Below, piece by piece: positions 8,632-16,358 of a DNA stretch of 64,000 nucleotides. Each line of letters starts with the position of its first letter. Position 1 is the first letter of the stretch. Origin of the DNA: Planctomycetaceae bacterium (lineage in GTDB: Bacteria; Planctomycetota; UBA1135; GCA-002686595); assembly GCA_016125265.1 (NCBI GenBank), contig WGMC01000020.1, forward strand, positions 88,505 to 152,504, written 5' to 3'. The translations under genes were made by a program, and so were the position numbers. Under the pieces are notes generated by a model, which had not been told where the DNA came from, did no database searches, and saw only the letters and a program-made list of their open reading frames with translations.

Positions 8632-9137
8632 CGCGCTACGAAACCGCGGGCCTGTTCGAAGCCCTGCTCGGCGGCGCCTACCGGGCAAAGAACGCGGTGT
8701 TGACGGGCGACGTGACCCTGGGCGAGGACGCCAGCGTCTGGTTCGGCTGTGTGCTGCGCGGCGACGATGCGCCGCTCGTCATCGGCCGCCGCAGCAACAT
8801 CCAGGACCTGTCGATGGTGCACGCGGACCCCGGCGTGCCGAACACCATCGGCGACAACGTGACCGTGGGCCACCGCGTGGTGCTGCACGGAGCCGCGGTG
8901 GGGGACCGCTGCCTGATCGGCATGGGCGCGGTGCTCTTGGGAGGCTCCCAGATCGGCGAAGAATCGATCGTGGCCGCCGGCGCCGTGGTGAAGGAGGGCT
9001 ACGTGGTCCCCCCCCGCTCCCTGGTCGCCGGCGTCCCGGCCCGCATCGTGCGCCCGATCCGCGACGACGAAGTGGCCCAGATCCTGAAGAGCGCCGAAGG
9101 CTACGTGCAGAAACTGCGCCAGTACCTGCCGCGCTGA
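8628..9137 (+). CDS. Gamma-carbonic anhydrase-like hexapeptide-repeat protein
   Basis: 169 residues starting at a GTG that overlaps the previous stop by 4 bp. It is a left-handed beta-helix built of imperfect hexapeptides (VLTGDV TLGEDA SVWFGC VLRGDD), followed by a C-terminal helix. The three zinc-ligand histidines of gamma-class carbonic anhydrases are present as His65 (MVHADPG), His82 (VGHRVV) and His87 (LHG). The His82/His87 spacing matches the archaeal Cam enzyme. Many bacterial homologues (YrdA, PaaY, CaiE types) have weak or no measured activity, so the enzyme call is family-level. The gene is third in the OPT operon. Confidence 0.85.
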   Translation: MTRYETAGLFEALLGGAYRAKNAVLTGDVTLGEDASVWFGCVLRGDDAPLVIGRRSNIQDLSMVHADPGVPNTIGDNVTVGHRVVLHGAAVGDRCLIGMGAVLLGGSQIGEESIVAAGAVVKEGYVVPPRSLVAGVPARIVRPIRDDEVAQILKSAEGYVQKLRQYLPR

Positions 9138-9295
9138 CGCGCCTCGCGGGACCTCGACGTCCGAGGCCGGGCAGAGCGAGTCACGGATCTGTTGCAGCGC
9201 CGTTCGGCGATGTGTCGTACGCTGGGTCGAGGCCGGGGCAGGCGAACTCAGCGAGACGAGGCGCGCCTCCACTGCAGCCAAGGGAGAACATACCC

Positions 9296-9709
9296 ATGCC
9301 CCCAGCCGCGATCGGCCTCGTTGTTGCCTTCTACCTTTGGGTGTGTTCGTACTCGGAGCGCGCGTTCTTCGAACGAGGCTTGGCGCTCGACAGGCTGAAG
9401 GGCGGGCCGCCTGCGCGGCTCCGTGCACGGGAAGTGATCGCCTTCATGATCGGTGTCAACACCATGGGGATCCTGGCTTGGTTCGACCAGCTTCAGGACG
9501 TTGGGCCCCTTGACGGTTCCAGGGCTTCGGTCCTGGAAGTCATCGCCCTCGCGGTTTCGCTGTGTGTCCACGTTGCGGCCGCGGTGTGGTTGGTGCGGAT
9601 CTTCCGGCGGGCGGGGGCCCATGGGGCCCAGGGGGATCGGCGGGGCGACGCGACGTCAAGCCTTGCGGCGACGCCGGGCGCGGTGGTCGACGCCGCGCGC
9701 CGGGGCTAG
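9296..9709 (+). CDS. Small membrane protein, unknown
   Basis: 137 residues with a good ribosome-binding site (AGGGAGA, about 8 bases before the ATG). Three hydrophobic segments are visible: AIGLVVAFYLWVCSYS, VIAFMIGVNTMGILAWF and VIALAVSLCVHVAAAVWLV. A Gly/Arg-rich tail follows. I recognise no family. The preceding 158 bp contain no gene. Codon use is a little less GC-skewed than in neighbours, and it stands alone beside the toxin-antitoxin pair. Confidence 0.6.
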   Translation: MPPAAIGLVVAFYLWVCSYSERAFFERGLALDRLKGGPPARLRAREVIAFMIGVNTMGILAWFDQLQDVGPLDGSRASVLEVIALAVSLCVHVAAAVWLVRIFRRAGAHGAQGDRRGDATSSLAATPGAVVDAARRG

Positions 9710-9891
9710 CTCTCCCGCGCCGCGGCGGGGCCACTTCAAGCGATTCCGCCTCGAGCTCGGAAGTTCGCCACCGGCAGGGATGCGGGGCCGAGTGAGTGGG
9801 CGGGGGGCCGAGGGTGTCTCGGGTTTTACCGAGACCTTGCCTTTTCCGGTGGGGCCCGTTCCAGTCAAGGCTTGCGGCCACCCGAAGAGGG

Positions 9892-9908
9892 TGCTATCAG
9901 TGATAGCA
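9892..9908. promoter_or_regulatory. Perfect 8-1-8 palindrome at the antitoxin start, likely FitA operator
   Basis: TGCTATCA-G-TGATAGCA is a perfect palindrome whose last base is the A of the antitoxin ATG. RHH antitoxins of the FitA/VapB group repress their own operon by binding inverted repeats in the promoter. The arm TGCTATCA resembles, from memory, the gonococcal FitAB half-site, though there the arms are separated by about a dozen bases rather than one. Binding here could block both transcription and ribosome access. Confidence 0.65.
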
Positions 9909-10159
9909 TGGCTCAGCTCATCGTACGCAACCTCGAAGACGACATCCGGGACAAGCTCCGCGCGATGGCGGACGCCCACGGACACAGCATGGAGGAAGAA
10001 ATCCGCGAGATCCTCCGTGAGGCCGCGCTCCGCACCACGTTCGATGCCGCCCCGGGACTGGGCAGCCGACTGGCGGAGCGATTCCGCGGCTGCGGGCTGG
10101 ACGGCGAGATCGAGGAACTCCGAGGACAGCCGGTCAGGCCCGCGGATCTGAAGCCGTGA
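9908..10159 (+). CDS. fitA: FitA-type ribbon-helix-helix antitoxin
   Basis: 83 residues. The N-terminal 45 form a ribbon-helix-helix: strand AQLIVRNL, then DDIRDKLRAMADAHG and SMEEEIREILREAAL. This is the standard FitA/VapB DNA-binding unit. The remaining ~38 residues, ending in a Pro-rich tail, would wrap the toxin. The ATG at 9908 is chosen because RHH homologues start there and the operator palindrome abuts it. The stop overlaps the toxin GTG (GTGA), the usual arrangement for translational coupling of antitoxin and toxin. Confidence 0.88.
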   Translation: MAQLIVRNLEDDIRDKLRAMADAHGHSMEEEIREILREAALRTTFDAAPGLGSRLAERFRGCGLDGEIEELRGQPVRPADLKP

Positions 10160-10575
10160 TCGTGCTGGACACCAACGTCCTTTCGGCGGTCATGCAGGCG
10201 GAGCCACCCGACGTCGTGATCGCCTGGCTCGACCGACAGCCCACGCGCTCCTTGTGGACCACGGCCGTCACAGTGTTCGAGGTCGAGTACGGGCTGCAGC
10301 GGATCCCGGACGGACGCCGCCGGAAGACGCTGGAGACGGCCTTCCGCGCCACCATCGCAGAAGAGCTTGGCGGGCGCATCCTCTCCTTGGATGCCCACGC
10401 AGCCCTGGCTGCCGGCGCCATTGCGGCGGCGCTGGCCGCCGAAGGCCGGACGCCGGACTTTCGCGGCGCGTTGATCGCGGGCATCACGCGGGCACGGGGA
10501 GCGGTGCTCGCGACGCGCAACGTGAAGCACTTCGCGGGTGTTTGCCAGCTCGTGAATCCCTGGGAGGACGGCTGA
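10156..10575 (+). CDS. fitB: FitB/VapC-type PIN-domain ribonuclease toxin
   Basis: 139 residues from a GTG. PIN-domain acidic residues are present: Asp5 (IVLDTNVLS), Glu42/Glu44 (VTVFEVEYGL), Asp79 (LSLDAHAA) and Asp101 (TPDFRGALIAGIT). The closing ATRNVKHF has His where many VapCs have Asp, a variant seen in FitB-like toxins. PIN toxins cleave tRNA or rRNA in a Mg-dependent manner. It is encoded immediately after its antitoxin and ends 40 bp before the convergent mrp operon. All catalytic positions look intact, so the toxin is probably functional. Confidence 0.9.
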   Translation: MIVLDTNVLSAVMQAEPPDVVIAWLDRQPTRSLWTTAVTVFEVEYGLQRIPDGRRRKTLETAFRATIAEELGGRILSLDAHAALAAGAIAAALAAEGRTPDFRGALIAGITRARGAVLATRNVKHFAGVCQLVNPWEDG

Positions 10576-10615
10576 GGACGTACGCCCTGACGCGCCCCCC
10601 GAAGCACGAGCCGGA

Positions 10616-10921
10616 CTAGCGCGCCCGGGGCCGTTCGCTGTCCTCGGGGTCTGGCCCATGGGCGGCGCGCGCGAGGGCGTGGGATGCGAGCGGCATGGTG
10701 GCGGCCAGGGTGACCAGAAGCACACCGAGCTTGGTCCACACTTCCGCCGTGCCGAGCAGCGCGCCGACGCCGATCGCGAGTACCGCGAGCGCCAGCGTCG
10801 CGGCTTTGGTCGCGGCGTGTTGGCGCGACAGGGCGTCGGGCAGCACCAGCACGCCGTAACAGGCGATCGCGACGAGGGCCATGCCGATCGCGATCGCGGC
10901 CGAGGCGAGAAGCGCGCTCAT
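10616..10921 (-). CDS. mrpG: Mrp antiporter subunit G
   Basis: 101 residues and three membrane helices. The family signature PDALSRQHAATKAATLAL corresponds to the usual PDxxxRxHAATKxxTLG of MnhG/MrpG (PhaG). It is the last gene of the mrp operon. The start ATG overlaps the mrpF stop by 4 bp. A basic, soluble C-terminal tail follows (PDPEDSERPRAR). It is a small membrane subunit of the heptameric Na+(K+)/H+ antiporter; its own role is not well defined. Confidence 0.88.
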   Translation of the reverse strand: MSALLASAAIAIGMALVAIACYGVLVLPDALSRQHAATKAATLALAVLAIGVGALLGTAEVWTKLGVLLVTLAATMPLASHALARAAHGPDPEDSERPRAR

Positions 10922-11190
10922 CGCCCGTCCTCCTTCTGTGCGGCGAGGGCCTGGGCCCACGCGATCGTGCCCAGGAACGCGGCCAGCGCAAAGCCGATGG
11001 CGACGTCGAGGAAGGCCGCCTCGCCGGTCCACGCGGCCGTCAATAGGCATGCGGCCACCGCGCACGCTGCGAGCGTGTCGACCACGACGATGCGGCTCGC
11101 GACGTCCCGGTGCCGCAACAGCGCGACGGCCAAGATGCCCATGCCAATGGCTAGGAGCAGCGCCGCCGCAGCGAACCAAAAGCCACTCAT
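10918..11190 (-). CDS. mrpF: Mrp antiporter subunit F
   Basis: 90 residues with three helices. HRDVASRIVVVDTLAACAVA matches the DRxxAxDxL signature of MnhF/MrpF; a conserved Asp in the second helix is present (VVVDTL). It overlaps mrpE upstream and mrpG downstream by 4 bp each. It is part of the membrane antiporter complex. Confidence 0.87.
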   Translation of the reverse strand: MSGFWFAAAALLLAIGMGILAVALLRHRDVASRIVVVDTLAACAVAACLLTAAWTGEAAFLDVAIGFALAAFLGTIAWAQALAAQKEDGR

Positions 11191-11525
11191 CGCCGCCGCT
11201 CCGGGAAGATCGCGCGCAGCGGCCGTTCGAACCGCGCGCGGACCTGGGCAAAGCTGGCCTCGCGGGTGCCGAGGTCGAGCAGGTGGACGGTCAGCGCCTT
11301 GTTTGCGAGATCCAAGTCGAGCGACGTGGTTCCCGGCGTCAGCGACACCAAGTATGAGAGCGCCACCGCGCCCTGGGGCGAGAGTCCCTCGAAGTGGTAC
11401 CGCGCGACACCGGGCACCACGGAACGCCGGCGCCAGAGGATCACCGCCAGTGTGTCGAGTCCCGCGGCCACCACGGCGAACAGGAACACGGGCACCAACA
11501 CCAAGATCGCGGCCAACGCTCTCAA
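11187..11525 (-). CDS. mrpE: Mrp antiporter subunit E, short form with TTG start
   Basis: 112 residues. One long N-terminal hydrophobic segment (AAILVLVPVFLFAVVAAGLDTLAVILW) is followed by the soluble MrpE domain (ALSYLVSLTPGTTSLDLD; LTVHLLDLG). The SLTPGTxxxD motif is diagnostic. Typical MrpE proteins are about 160 residues with two or three N-terminal helices, so this one is short at the front. The only in-frame start near the mrpD stop is TTG at 11525, giving a TTGA overlap like the other junctions of the operon. An upstream extension would run through mrpD. Confidence 0.8.
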   Translation of the reverse strand: MRALAAILVLVPVFLFAVVAAGLDTLAVILWRRRSVVPGVARYHFEGLSPQGAVALSYLVSLTPGTTSLDLDLANKALTVHLLDLGTREASFAQVRARFERPLRAIFPERRR

Positions 11526-12976
11526 CGCGCACCCCCCGGACCTAGCGCGGCAGCGAGCTCGGCAAAAACGAGCAGCGGTTCGGGGTACACACCGAGCGCC
11601 AGGGTGAGCGCTGCCAGCGCGAACGTGGCGACGAACGCCATCTTCGGCACGCGGCGCGGGTAGTAGGGATCGGGCGGTTCCTTCCAGAACGCTTCGATCC
11701 AGACCTTGGCCATCGAATACAGCGTGAGTCCACCCACGAGCAGCGCCAGGACGCCGAAGGTGTAGCGCCCCTCGGCAAAACACAGCTTGACGACGGTGAG
11801 TTTGGCCCAGAAACCCGACGTCAGCGGCAAGCCGATCAACGACGCGGCGGGGATCGCAAAGACGAGCGCGAGCGCCGGCCGGGACGCCAAACCACCCAAG
11901 TGGCGCAGGTCGAAACTGCCGCCGCTCCGCCGCACCAAACCGGCGATCAGGAACAGGTTGGCTTTCACGAGGATGTGGTGCACGGTGTACACGAGCGCCG
12001 CCGCGAAGGCCGCCCGGGTGCCGAGCGAAATGGCCAGCAGGATGTAGCCGATCTGGCTGATCACGTGGAAGGACAGGATGCGCCGCAGGTCCTGGTGGTA
12101 GGCCGCGCCGAGCACCCCCGTCACCATTGTCGCGGCGGCGATCCACCCCAGTGGTTCGAGCAGGGGCGCGGACGCCGCCGGCGCGACCTGGGCGACGAGG
12201 CGCAGCACCGCGTAGGCTCCGACTTTCGTCAAGAGGCCCGCGAAGAGCGCAAGGATCGGCGTCGGCAGCACCGGGTAGGCCGCGGGCAGCCAAGCGCCGA
12301 AGGGGAACGCTGCGGACTTGATGAGGAGCGCGAGCAGCGCGAGCGCCACCAGCGCCGTCGCAGCCGCACTTGGCGAACCGTCGCCGCCGAGGCCCAGCGA
12401 GAGCGCGTCGAAGTCGAGGGATCCGCCGACGCCGTAGAGGCCACCGACCGCGCACAAGAGCAACACGGCCGCCAGCGCGTTGAGCACGAGGTACCGCAGC
12501 GCCGCGTCGAGGTGCCGCCGCTCGCGCCCGAGGGCAATCAGCCCCAGCGCAGCGATCAACATGACCTCGAACCAGACGTAGAGGTTGAAGAGGTCGGCCG
12601 TCGAGAACGCGCCGCCCACACCGGCCATCAGCCCGTGCACCAGGGGCGGCACGAGGGGCGAGCGCGCGGTGGCGCATTCGCCGCGCCCCGGCACGGCCAG
12701 TAGCGCGAGCAGCACCGCTCCGCTGACGGCGAGCAGCGCGGCACCGAGCGCGTCGATGGAGAGGCGGATCGCAAACGGCTGGGGCCAGTTCCCAAGGCGC
12801 GTCTCGTACACCGCGCCGCCGGCCGTGCCGAGGACAAGCGCGACCGCGATGCCGAGGAAGGATGCGCCGCCCACTAGGCTGACGAAGCGCTGGGCCACCG
12901 GCCGCCGCTGCAGCGCAAGGCAAAGCAGCGCCGTCGCGAGGGGCACGAGCACAGGGAGGACCGCCCAGAGATTCAC
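11522..12976 (-). CDS. mrpD: Mrp antiporter subunit D (proton-translocating, NuoN/M-like)
   Basis: 484 residues and about 14 membrane helices, homologous to complex I antiporter-like subunits. Key segments are NLYVWFEVMLIAALGLIAL (membrane Glu), ALLIKSAAFPFGAWLPAAYP (lysine in the broken helix), LTKVGAYAVLRL, HVISQIGYILLA, HHILVKANLFLIAG and SGFWAKL. The start is a GTG at 12976 preceded by GGAGGAACGGCG, a clear Shine-Dalgarno, and it overlaps the mrpC stop (GTGA). With MrpA it forms the two proton channels of the antiporter. Confidence 0.92.
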   Translation of the reverse strand: MNLWAVLPVLVPLATALLCLALQRRPVAQRFVSLVGGASFLGIAVALVLGTAGGAVYETRLGNWPQPFAIRLSIDALGAALLAVSGAVLLALLAVPGRGECATARSPLVPPLVHGLMAGVGGAFSTADLFNLYVWFEVMLIAALGLIALGRERRHLDAALRYLVLNALAAVLLLCAVGGLYGVGGSLDFDALSLGLGGDGSPSAAATALVALALLALLIKSAAFPFGAWLPAAYPVLPTPILALFAGLLTKVGAYAVLRLVAQVAPAASAPLLEPLGWIAAATMVTGVLGAAYHQDLRRILSFHVISQIGYILLAISLGTRAAFAAALVYTVHHILVKANLFLIAGLVRRSGGSFDLRHLGGLASRPALALVFAIPAASLIGLPLTSGFWAKLTVVKLCFAEGRYTFGVLALLVGGLTLYSMAKVWIEAFWKEPPDPYYPRRVPKMAFVATFALAALTLALGVYPEPLLVFAELAAALGPGGAR

Positions 12977-13368
12977 CGCCGTTCCTCCGGGTCCGCGGGC
13001 TCGCCGTCGGCCTTCGGCCGCGGCTCGGCGTACTGGTAGCCGTCGCCGTCGGGACCGGCGCCGAGGCTGCGCAGGCGGAGCACGAGCGCGAACGCAAAGC
13101 AGCTCAGTGCGAAGCCGATCACGATGGCCGTCAAGACCAGCGCCTGGGTCAACGGATTGCCGACCTCGGGGCCGAGCGCCGTCGCGCCCTCGGCGACGAG
13201 TGGCGCTCCGCGATTCGCGATGCGTCCCGCGCCGAACACGAACAGGTTGCCCGCGGCGGCTACGAGCAACAGGCCGACCACGAGGCCCACGAGGTCCCTG
13301 CCGAGCACCAGGTAGAGACCAGCCGCGGCCAGGGCCGCGATCGTCAACGCGAGCAGCCACTCGATCAT
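12973..13368 (-). CDS. mrpC: Mrp antiporter subunit C (NuoK-like)
   Basis: 131 residues with three helices, NuoK-like. GNLFVFGAG and NPLTQALVLTAIVIGFA correspond to the conserved N-L and DPxxQALVLTAIVIG motifs of MnhC. A hydrophilic tail of ~30 residues (GPDGDGYQYAEPRPKADGE) is a local feature. The ATG overlaps the mrpB stop (ATGA). Confidence 0.9.
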   Translation of the reverse strand: MIEWLLALTIAALAAAGLYLVLGRDLVGLVVGLLLVAAAGNLFVFGAGRIANRGAPLVAEGATALGPEVGNPLTQALVLTAIVIGFALSCFAFALVLRLRSLGAGPDGDGYQYAEPRPKADGEPADPEERR

Positions 13369-13874
13369 CGCGACTCCAAAAGGCGCAGGCAGAAGCCGGT
13401 CACGGATCCGAGCACACACAACAATACGCCGAAGTCGAAGAGCAGCGCAGTCGACACTTTCCACGCTCCACCGACCATCGGCACGTAACCGATCGTGTGG
13501 GTGAGGAACGGCTGGCCCGTGACGAGCGCGGGCAGGCCGCTCGCCACCGCGAGCGAGACACCGAGCGCGGCCACCTGGATCGGCGTGACGCGCAGGCGCC
13601 GGCGCGCGACTTTGGGCCCTTGCACGAGCGCCACGGTCAGAACGGCCACGGCCGCGAAGAGGCCGCCCACGAAACCGCCGCCCGGTTCGTGGTGCCCGCG
13701 CAGGGTCAGCAGCACGGCGGCCGCGAGCAGCACCCGGTACAGGATCCTGGTGGCACGCAGCACGATCGGGGAAGGAACGCGCGCGCTGCCGAGCTCGGCG
13801 CCCGACACGGTGTTCGGCGCGGTGTTCGGCGCGGTGTTCGGCGCGGTGTTCGGCGTGTCCTCGGGATGCCTCAC
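13365..13874 (-). CDS. mrpB: Mrp antiporter subunit B with repetitive N-terminus
   Basis: 169 residues. After an odd N-terminus comes the MnhB core: ATRILYRVLLAAAVLLTLRG, then GHHEPGGGFVGGLFAAVAV (the diagnostic GHxxPGGGFxGG), then two more helices and a last one ending VTGFCLRLLESR. The first ~20 residues contain TAPN repeated, encoded by four 12-bp units. Start is a GTG overlapping the mrpA stop (GTGA). A start downstream of the repeat, nearer the usual family N-terminus, is possible but would lose the overlap seen at every other junction. Confidence 0.88.
   Translation of the reverse strand: MRHPEDTPNTAPNTAPNTAPNTVSGAELGSARVPSPIVLRATRILYRVLLAAAVLLTLRGHHEPGGGFVGGLFAAVAVLTVALVQGPKVARRRLRVTPIQVAALGVSLAVASGLPALVTGQPFLTHTIGYVPMVGGAWKVSTALLFDFGVLLCVLGSVTGFCLRLLESR
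13809..13856. repeat. Four tandem 12-bp units within the 5' end of mrpB
   Basis: GGTGTTCGGCGC is repeated at 13809, 13821, 13833 and 13845, the last unit ending in T instead of C. On the coding (minus) strand this encodes the Asn-Thr-Ala-Pro repeat near the start of MrpB. Because the unit is 12 bp, copy-number changes keep the frame. Confidence 0.85.
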
Positions 13875-16111
13875 GCCTTGGCCCCCTTGCCGGTGTTCCG
13901 GCGAAGCAGGGGCAGCGCCGCGACGCCGACGAGCAGCAACACGGCGATCTCGCCCAGGGTGTCGAACGCGCGGAAATCGACGAGCACCACGTTGGTCACG
14001 TTGCGGCCGTGGGCCTCGGGTAGGCTCGCCGCGCCGAAGAAGTTGGTCAGCGACGGGTCGAAGGGGGCCGCGAACACGACGAGCGATGCGAGGCCGAGCA
14101 ATCCGCCGAGCGCCACCGCGGCGACGAGGCGCCACTTCGGTGCTGGCGGTGTGTCGCTGGCGACGCGGTACCGCGCGAGGGCCGTGGCCGCGACTACCAC
14201 GAAAACGGTCTCGACGGCGAGTTGGGTGAAGGCCACGTCGGGAGCGCCGCCGAAGAGGAACACCACCGCCGAACCCAATCCGACGAGTCCCGCACCCAGC
14301 AATCGCCCCAGCACATCGCGCGCGACGACGGCCAATCCCGCGCCGGCCAACACCGCGAGGCACCCGGCCGCGAGCCCCGCGTCGCCCGCGGACAACGGAC
14401 CGGCTGCCGGCAGCGGCGCGCGCACGAGGAACGGCAGCGCCCACACCGCACCCGCGAGCGCCAGCACCGCCACGTACCGACCGAGCACGCCGTGTTGGGC
14501 CGTGCGCGTGACGGTTCCCGCGCCGGCCTTCAACGCGGCCAACGCGCGCTCGTAGAGCGACGCCGGACCGATGGCATCCAGGCCCCGGAAGCCCTCCAGC
14601 CAGCGGTGCACCCGGTCCCATTGCCAGAAGAGCAGCGCACCGCCGACGACGGCCAACAGGATCCCGTCGAGGCGCGTCGGCCACAGCACCTCCAGCTCGA
14701 GCTCCCCGAACGGCGCGACCGAGCGGGCCGCGGCGAGCAACGCGCCCTCGATCGGCGCGTGCCACAGACCGAGCAGCAGCCCCACCACCGCGAGGGCGAT
14801 GGGCGGCAGCGACATGCGCAGGCCCTGGGGATGGGGGCTGCGCGCGAGTTCGTCGTTGGGCGGGCCGAAGAAGACGCGCAGGGTCGCCACCGCGGCGACG
14901 GCGACGGCGACGACGCTGACGGCAATGCTCGTGGCGGACACGTACCAGTCGATGTCCACGGAGTCCTTGGCCCGCTGCATTGCGTCCTTCGCGACCACAC
15001 CCAGGCTAGATGGCAGGCCGGCCATCGACGCGCCGGCGAGCACCGCGGCCGCAGCCGTGAACGGCAGCGCTTTGCGCATGCCGCGCAGGTGGTCGATCTG
15101 GCGCGTGCCGGCCTCGTGGTCCACGTTGCCCGCGACGAAGAAAAGAGGCGCCTTGTAAAGGGCGTGGGCCAAGAGGAATGCGGTGAACGCAACCCCGGAC
15201 AGGGCGTCCGAAAGCCCCAGCAACATCGTCAGGGTGCCGAGCGCCGCCACCGTCGACCACGCGAGGATGCGCTTCAAGTCGCGCTCGCGCAGGGTCTGCA
15301 CGGATGCGAATACCGCCGTGAAGGCTCCCACGGCGAGCAGCGTGTGGTGCCACCACGGCACCGCGTCCATGGCCGGGTCGAAGCGCGCCAGGAGGTACAC
15401 GCCGAGCTTCACCATCGTGGCCGAATGCAGGTAGGCCGAGACGGGTGTCGGCGCGGTCATCGCCCCCGGCAACCACGCGTGGAAGGGGAACTGGGCGCTC
15501 TTCGTCAGCGCTCCGATGACGACCAGGGCCACACCGCCGTGGAACAGCGAACTGCCGAGGGCCCCGGGGTGCGCACCCTCGAGGTGCGTCAAGTCCGAGA
15601 GTTTCAGCCCCGGTGCGGCCAGTTGCACGAGCAGCAAGCCGCCGATCAGGCAGAGGCCGCCGAAGCCCGTAATCAAGAGCGCGTGGCGGGCCGCGTCCCG
15701 CGCCGCCCGATTGGCGCGATCGAAGCCGACCAGCAGGAACGACAGCACACTCGTCGCCTCCCAGAAGAGCAGCAGCGTCCACGGATCGTCGGCGACCACC
15801 GCTCCGACCATCGCCAGGAAGAACGCGACGAGCAGCGCCATCAGCCGCGGCAAGCGCGCATCGCCGGCCAGGTAGCCGGGCGCGTAGAAGAACACGGCCG
15901 TCCCGACACCGGAGATCAGCGCCAGCATGAGGCGTGTCAGGCCGTCCACACGCAGCGCGAACTCGATCAGGAGCGAGGGCACCCACGGCGCGCTCCACTG
16001 TCCCTCGGGCACGAGGCCCAGCGCCACGACGGCGAACAGCGCGGCCGGCGCGAGCCAAGCGAGCTGCACCCACCGGGGAGTGGGCACAAGGGGACCTTCG
16101 ACGGCGGCCAT
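13871..16111 (-). CDS. mrpA: Mrp antiporter subunit A (NuoL-like plus C-terminal extension)
   Basis: 746 residues, about 19-20 membrane helices. The NuoL-like core has LLLFWEATSVLSFLLVG (membrane Glu), LTKSAQFPFHAWLPGAMTAP, PVSAYLHSATMVKLGVYLL, RERDLKRILAWSTVAALG and ALYKAPLFFVAG. After ~500 residues the MrpA-specific extension follows (FTQLAVETVFVVVAATAL; NVVLVDFRAFDTLGEIAVLL). That extension corresponds to the NuoJ-like/DUF4040 part implicated in cation transfer. It is the first gene of the operon. No strong Shine-Dalgarno is visible before the ATG at 16111. The operon would serve sodium/alkali and pH homeostasis. Confidence 0.93.
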   Translation of the reverse strand: MAAVEGPLVPTPRWVQLAWLAPAALFAVVALGLVPEGQWSAPWVPSLLIEFALRVDGLTRLMLALISGVGTAVFFYAPGYLAGDARLPRLMALLVAFFLAMVGAVVADDPWTLLLFWEATSVLSFLLVGFDRANRAARDAARHALLITGFGGLCLIGGLLLVQLAAPGLKLSDLTHLEGAHPGALGSSLFHGGVALVVIGALTKSAQFPFHAWLPGAMTAPTPVSAYLHSATMVKLGVYLLARFDPAMDAVPWWHHTLLAVGAFTAVFASVQTLRERDLKRILAWSTVAALGTLTMLLGLSDALSGVAFTAFLLAHALYKAPLFFVAGNVDHEAGTRQIDHLRGMRKALPFTAAAAVLAGASMAGLPSSLGVVAKDAMQRAKDSVDIDWYVSATSIAVSVVAVAVAAVATLRVFFGPPNDELARSPHPQGLRMSLPPIALAVVGLLLGLWHAPIEGALLAAARSVAPFGELELEVLWPTRLDGILLAVVGGALLFWQWDRVHRWLEGFRGLDAIGPASLYERALAALKAGAGTVTRTAQHGVLGRYVAVLALAGAVWALPFLVRAPLPAAGPLSAGDAGLAAGCLAVLAGAGLAVVARDVLGRLLGAGLVGLGSAVVFLFGGAPDVAFTQLAVETVFVVVAATALARYRVASDTPPAPKWRLVAAVALGGLLGLASLVVFAAPFDPSLTNFFGAASLPEAHGRNVTNVVLVDFRAFDTLGEIAVLLLVGVAALPLLRRNTGKGAKA

Positions 16112-16155
16112 CGGCGTGGGGGGGACGGGGACTTCGGCCCGCGGGCGCCCTTCTT

Positions 16156-16172
16156 AGGGCGCGGCGCGCCCT
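16156..16172. promoter_or_regulatory. 7-3-7 inverted repeat upstream of mrpA
   Basis: AGGGCGC-GGC-GCGCCCT is a perfect inverted repeat 45 bp upstream of the mrpA start in the ~247-bp divergent gap between mrpA and the FG-GAP gene. It may be an operator, or simply a GC-rich palindrome; there is no independent support. The rest of the gap is featureless GC-rich sequence. Confidence 0.3.
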
Positions 16173-16358
16173 CTCCGAAGCGAAATCGGCGGAACCGGGA
16201 CCGCGGGCGGGCCTTCCGCGGGGAGGCTCAGTTCGGCCCCCGCGCGGGGTGGCGGCCGCCGCGGCGGGCTCCAGATTCCAGGCGCGGGGAACTTGGACGA
16301 CCGGGGGGCCTAGGCGGGGTAGTCTTCCCTTGCAGGCCCCCCTTGGGCTTCGGAATCC

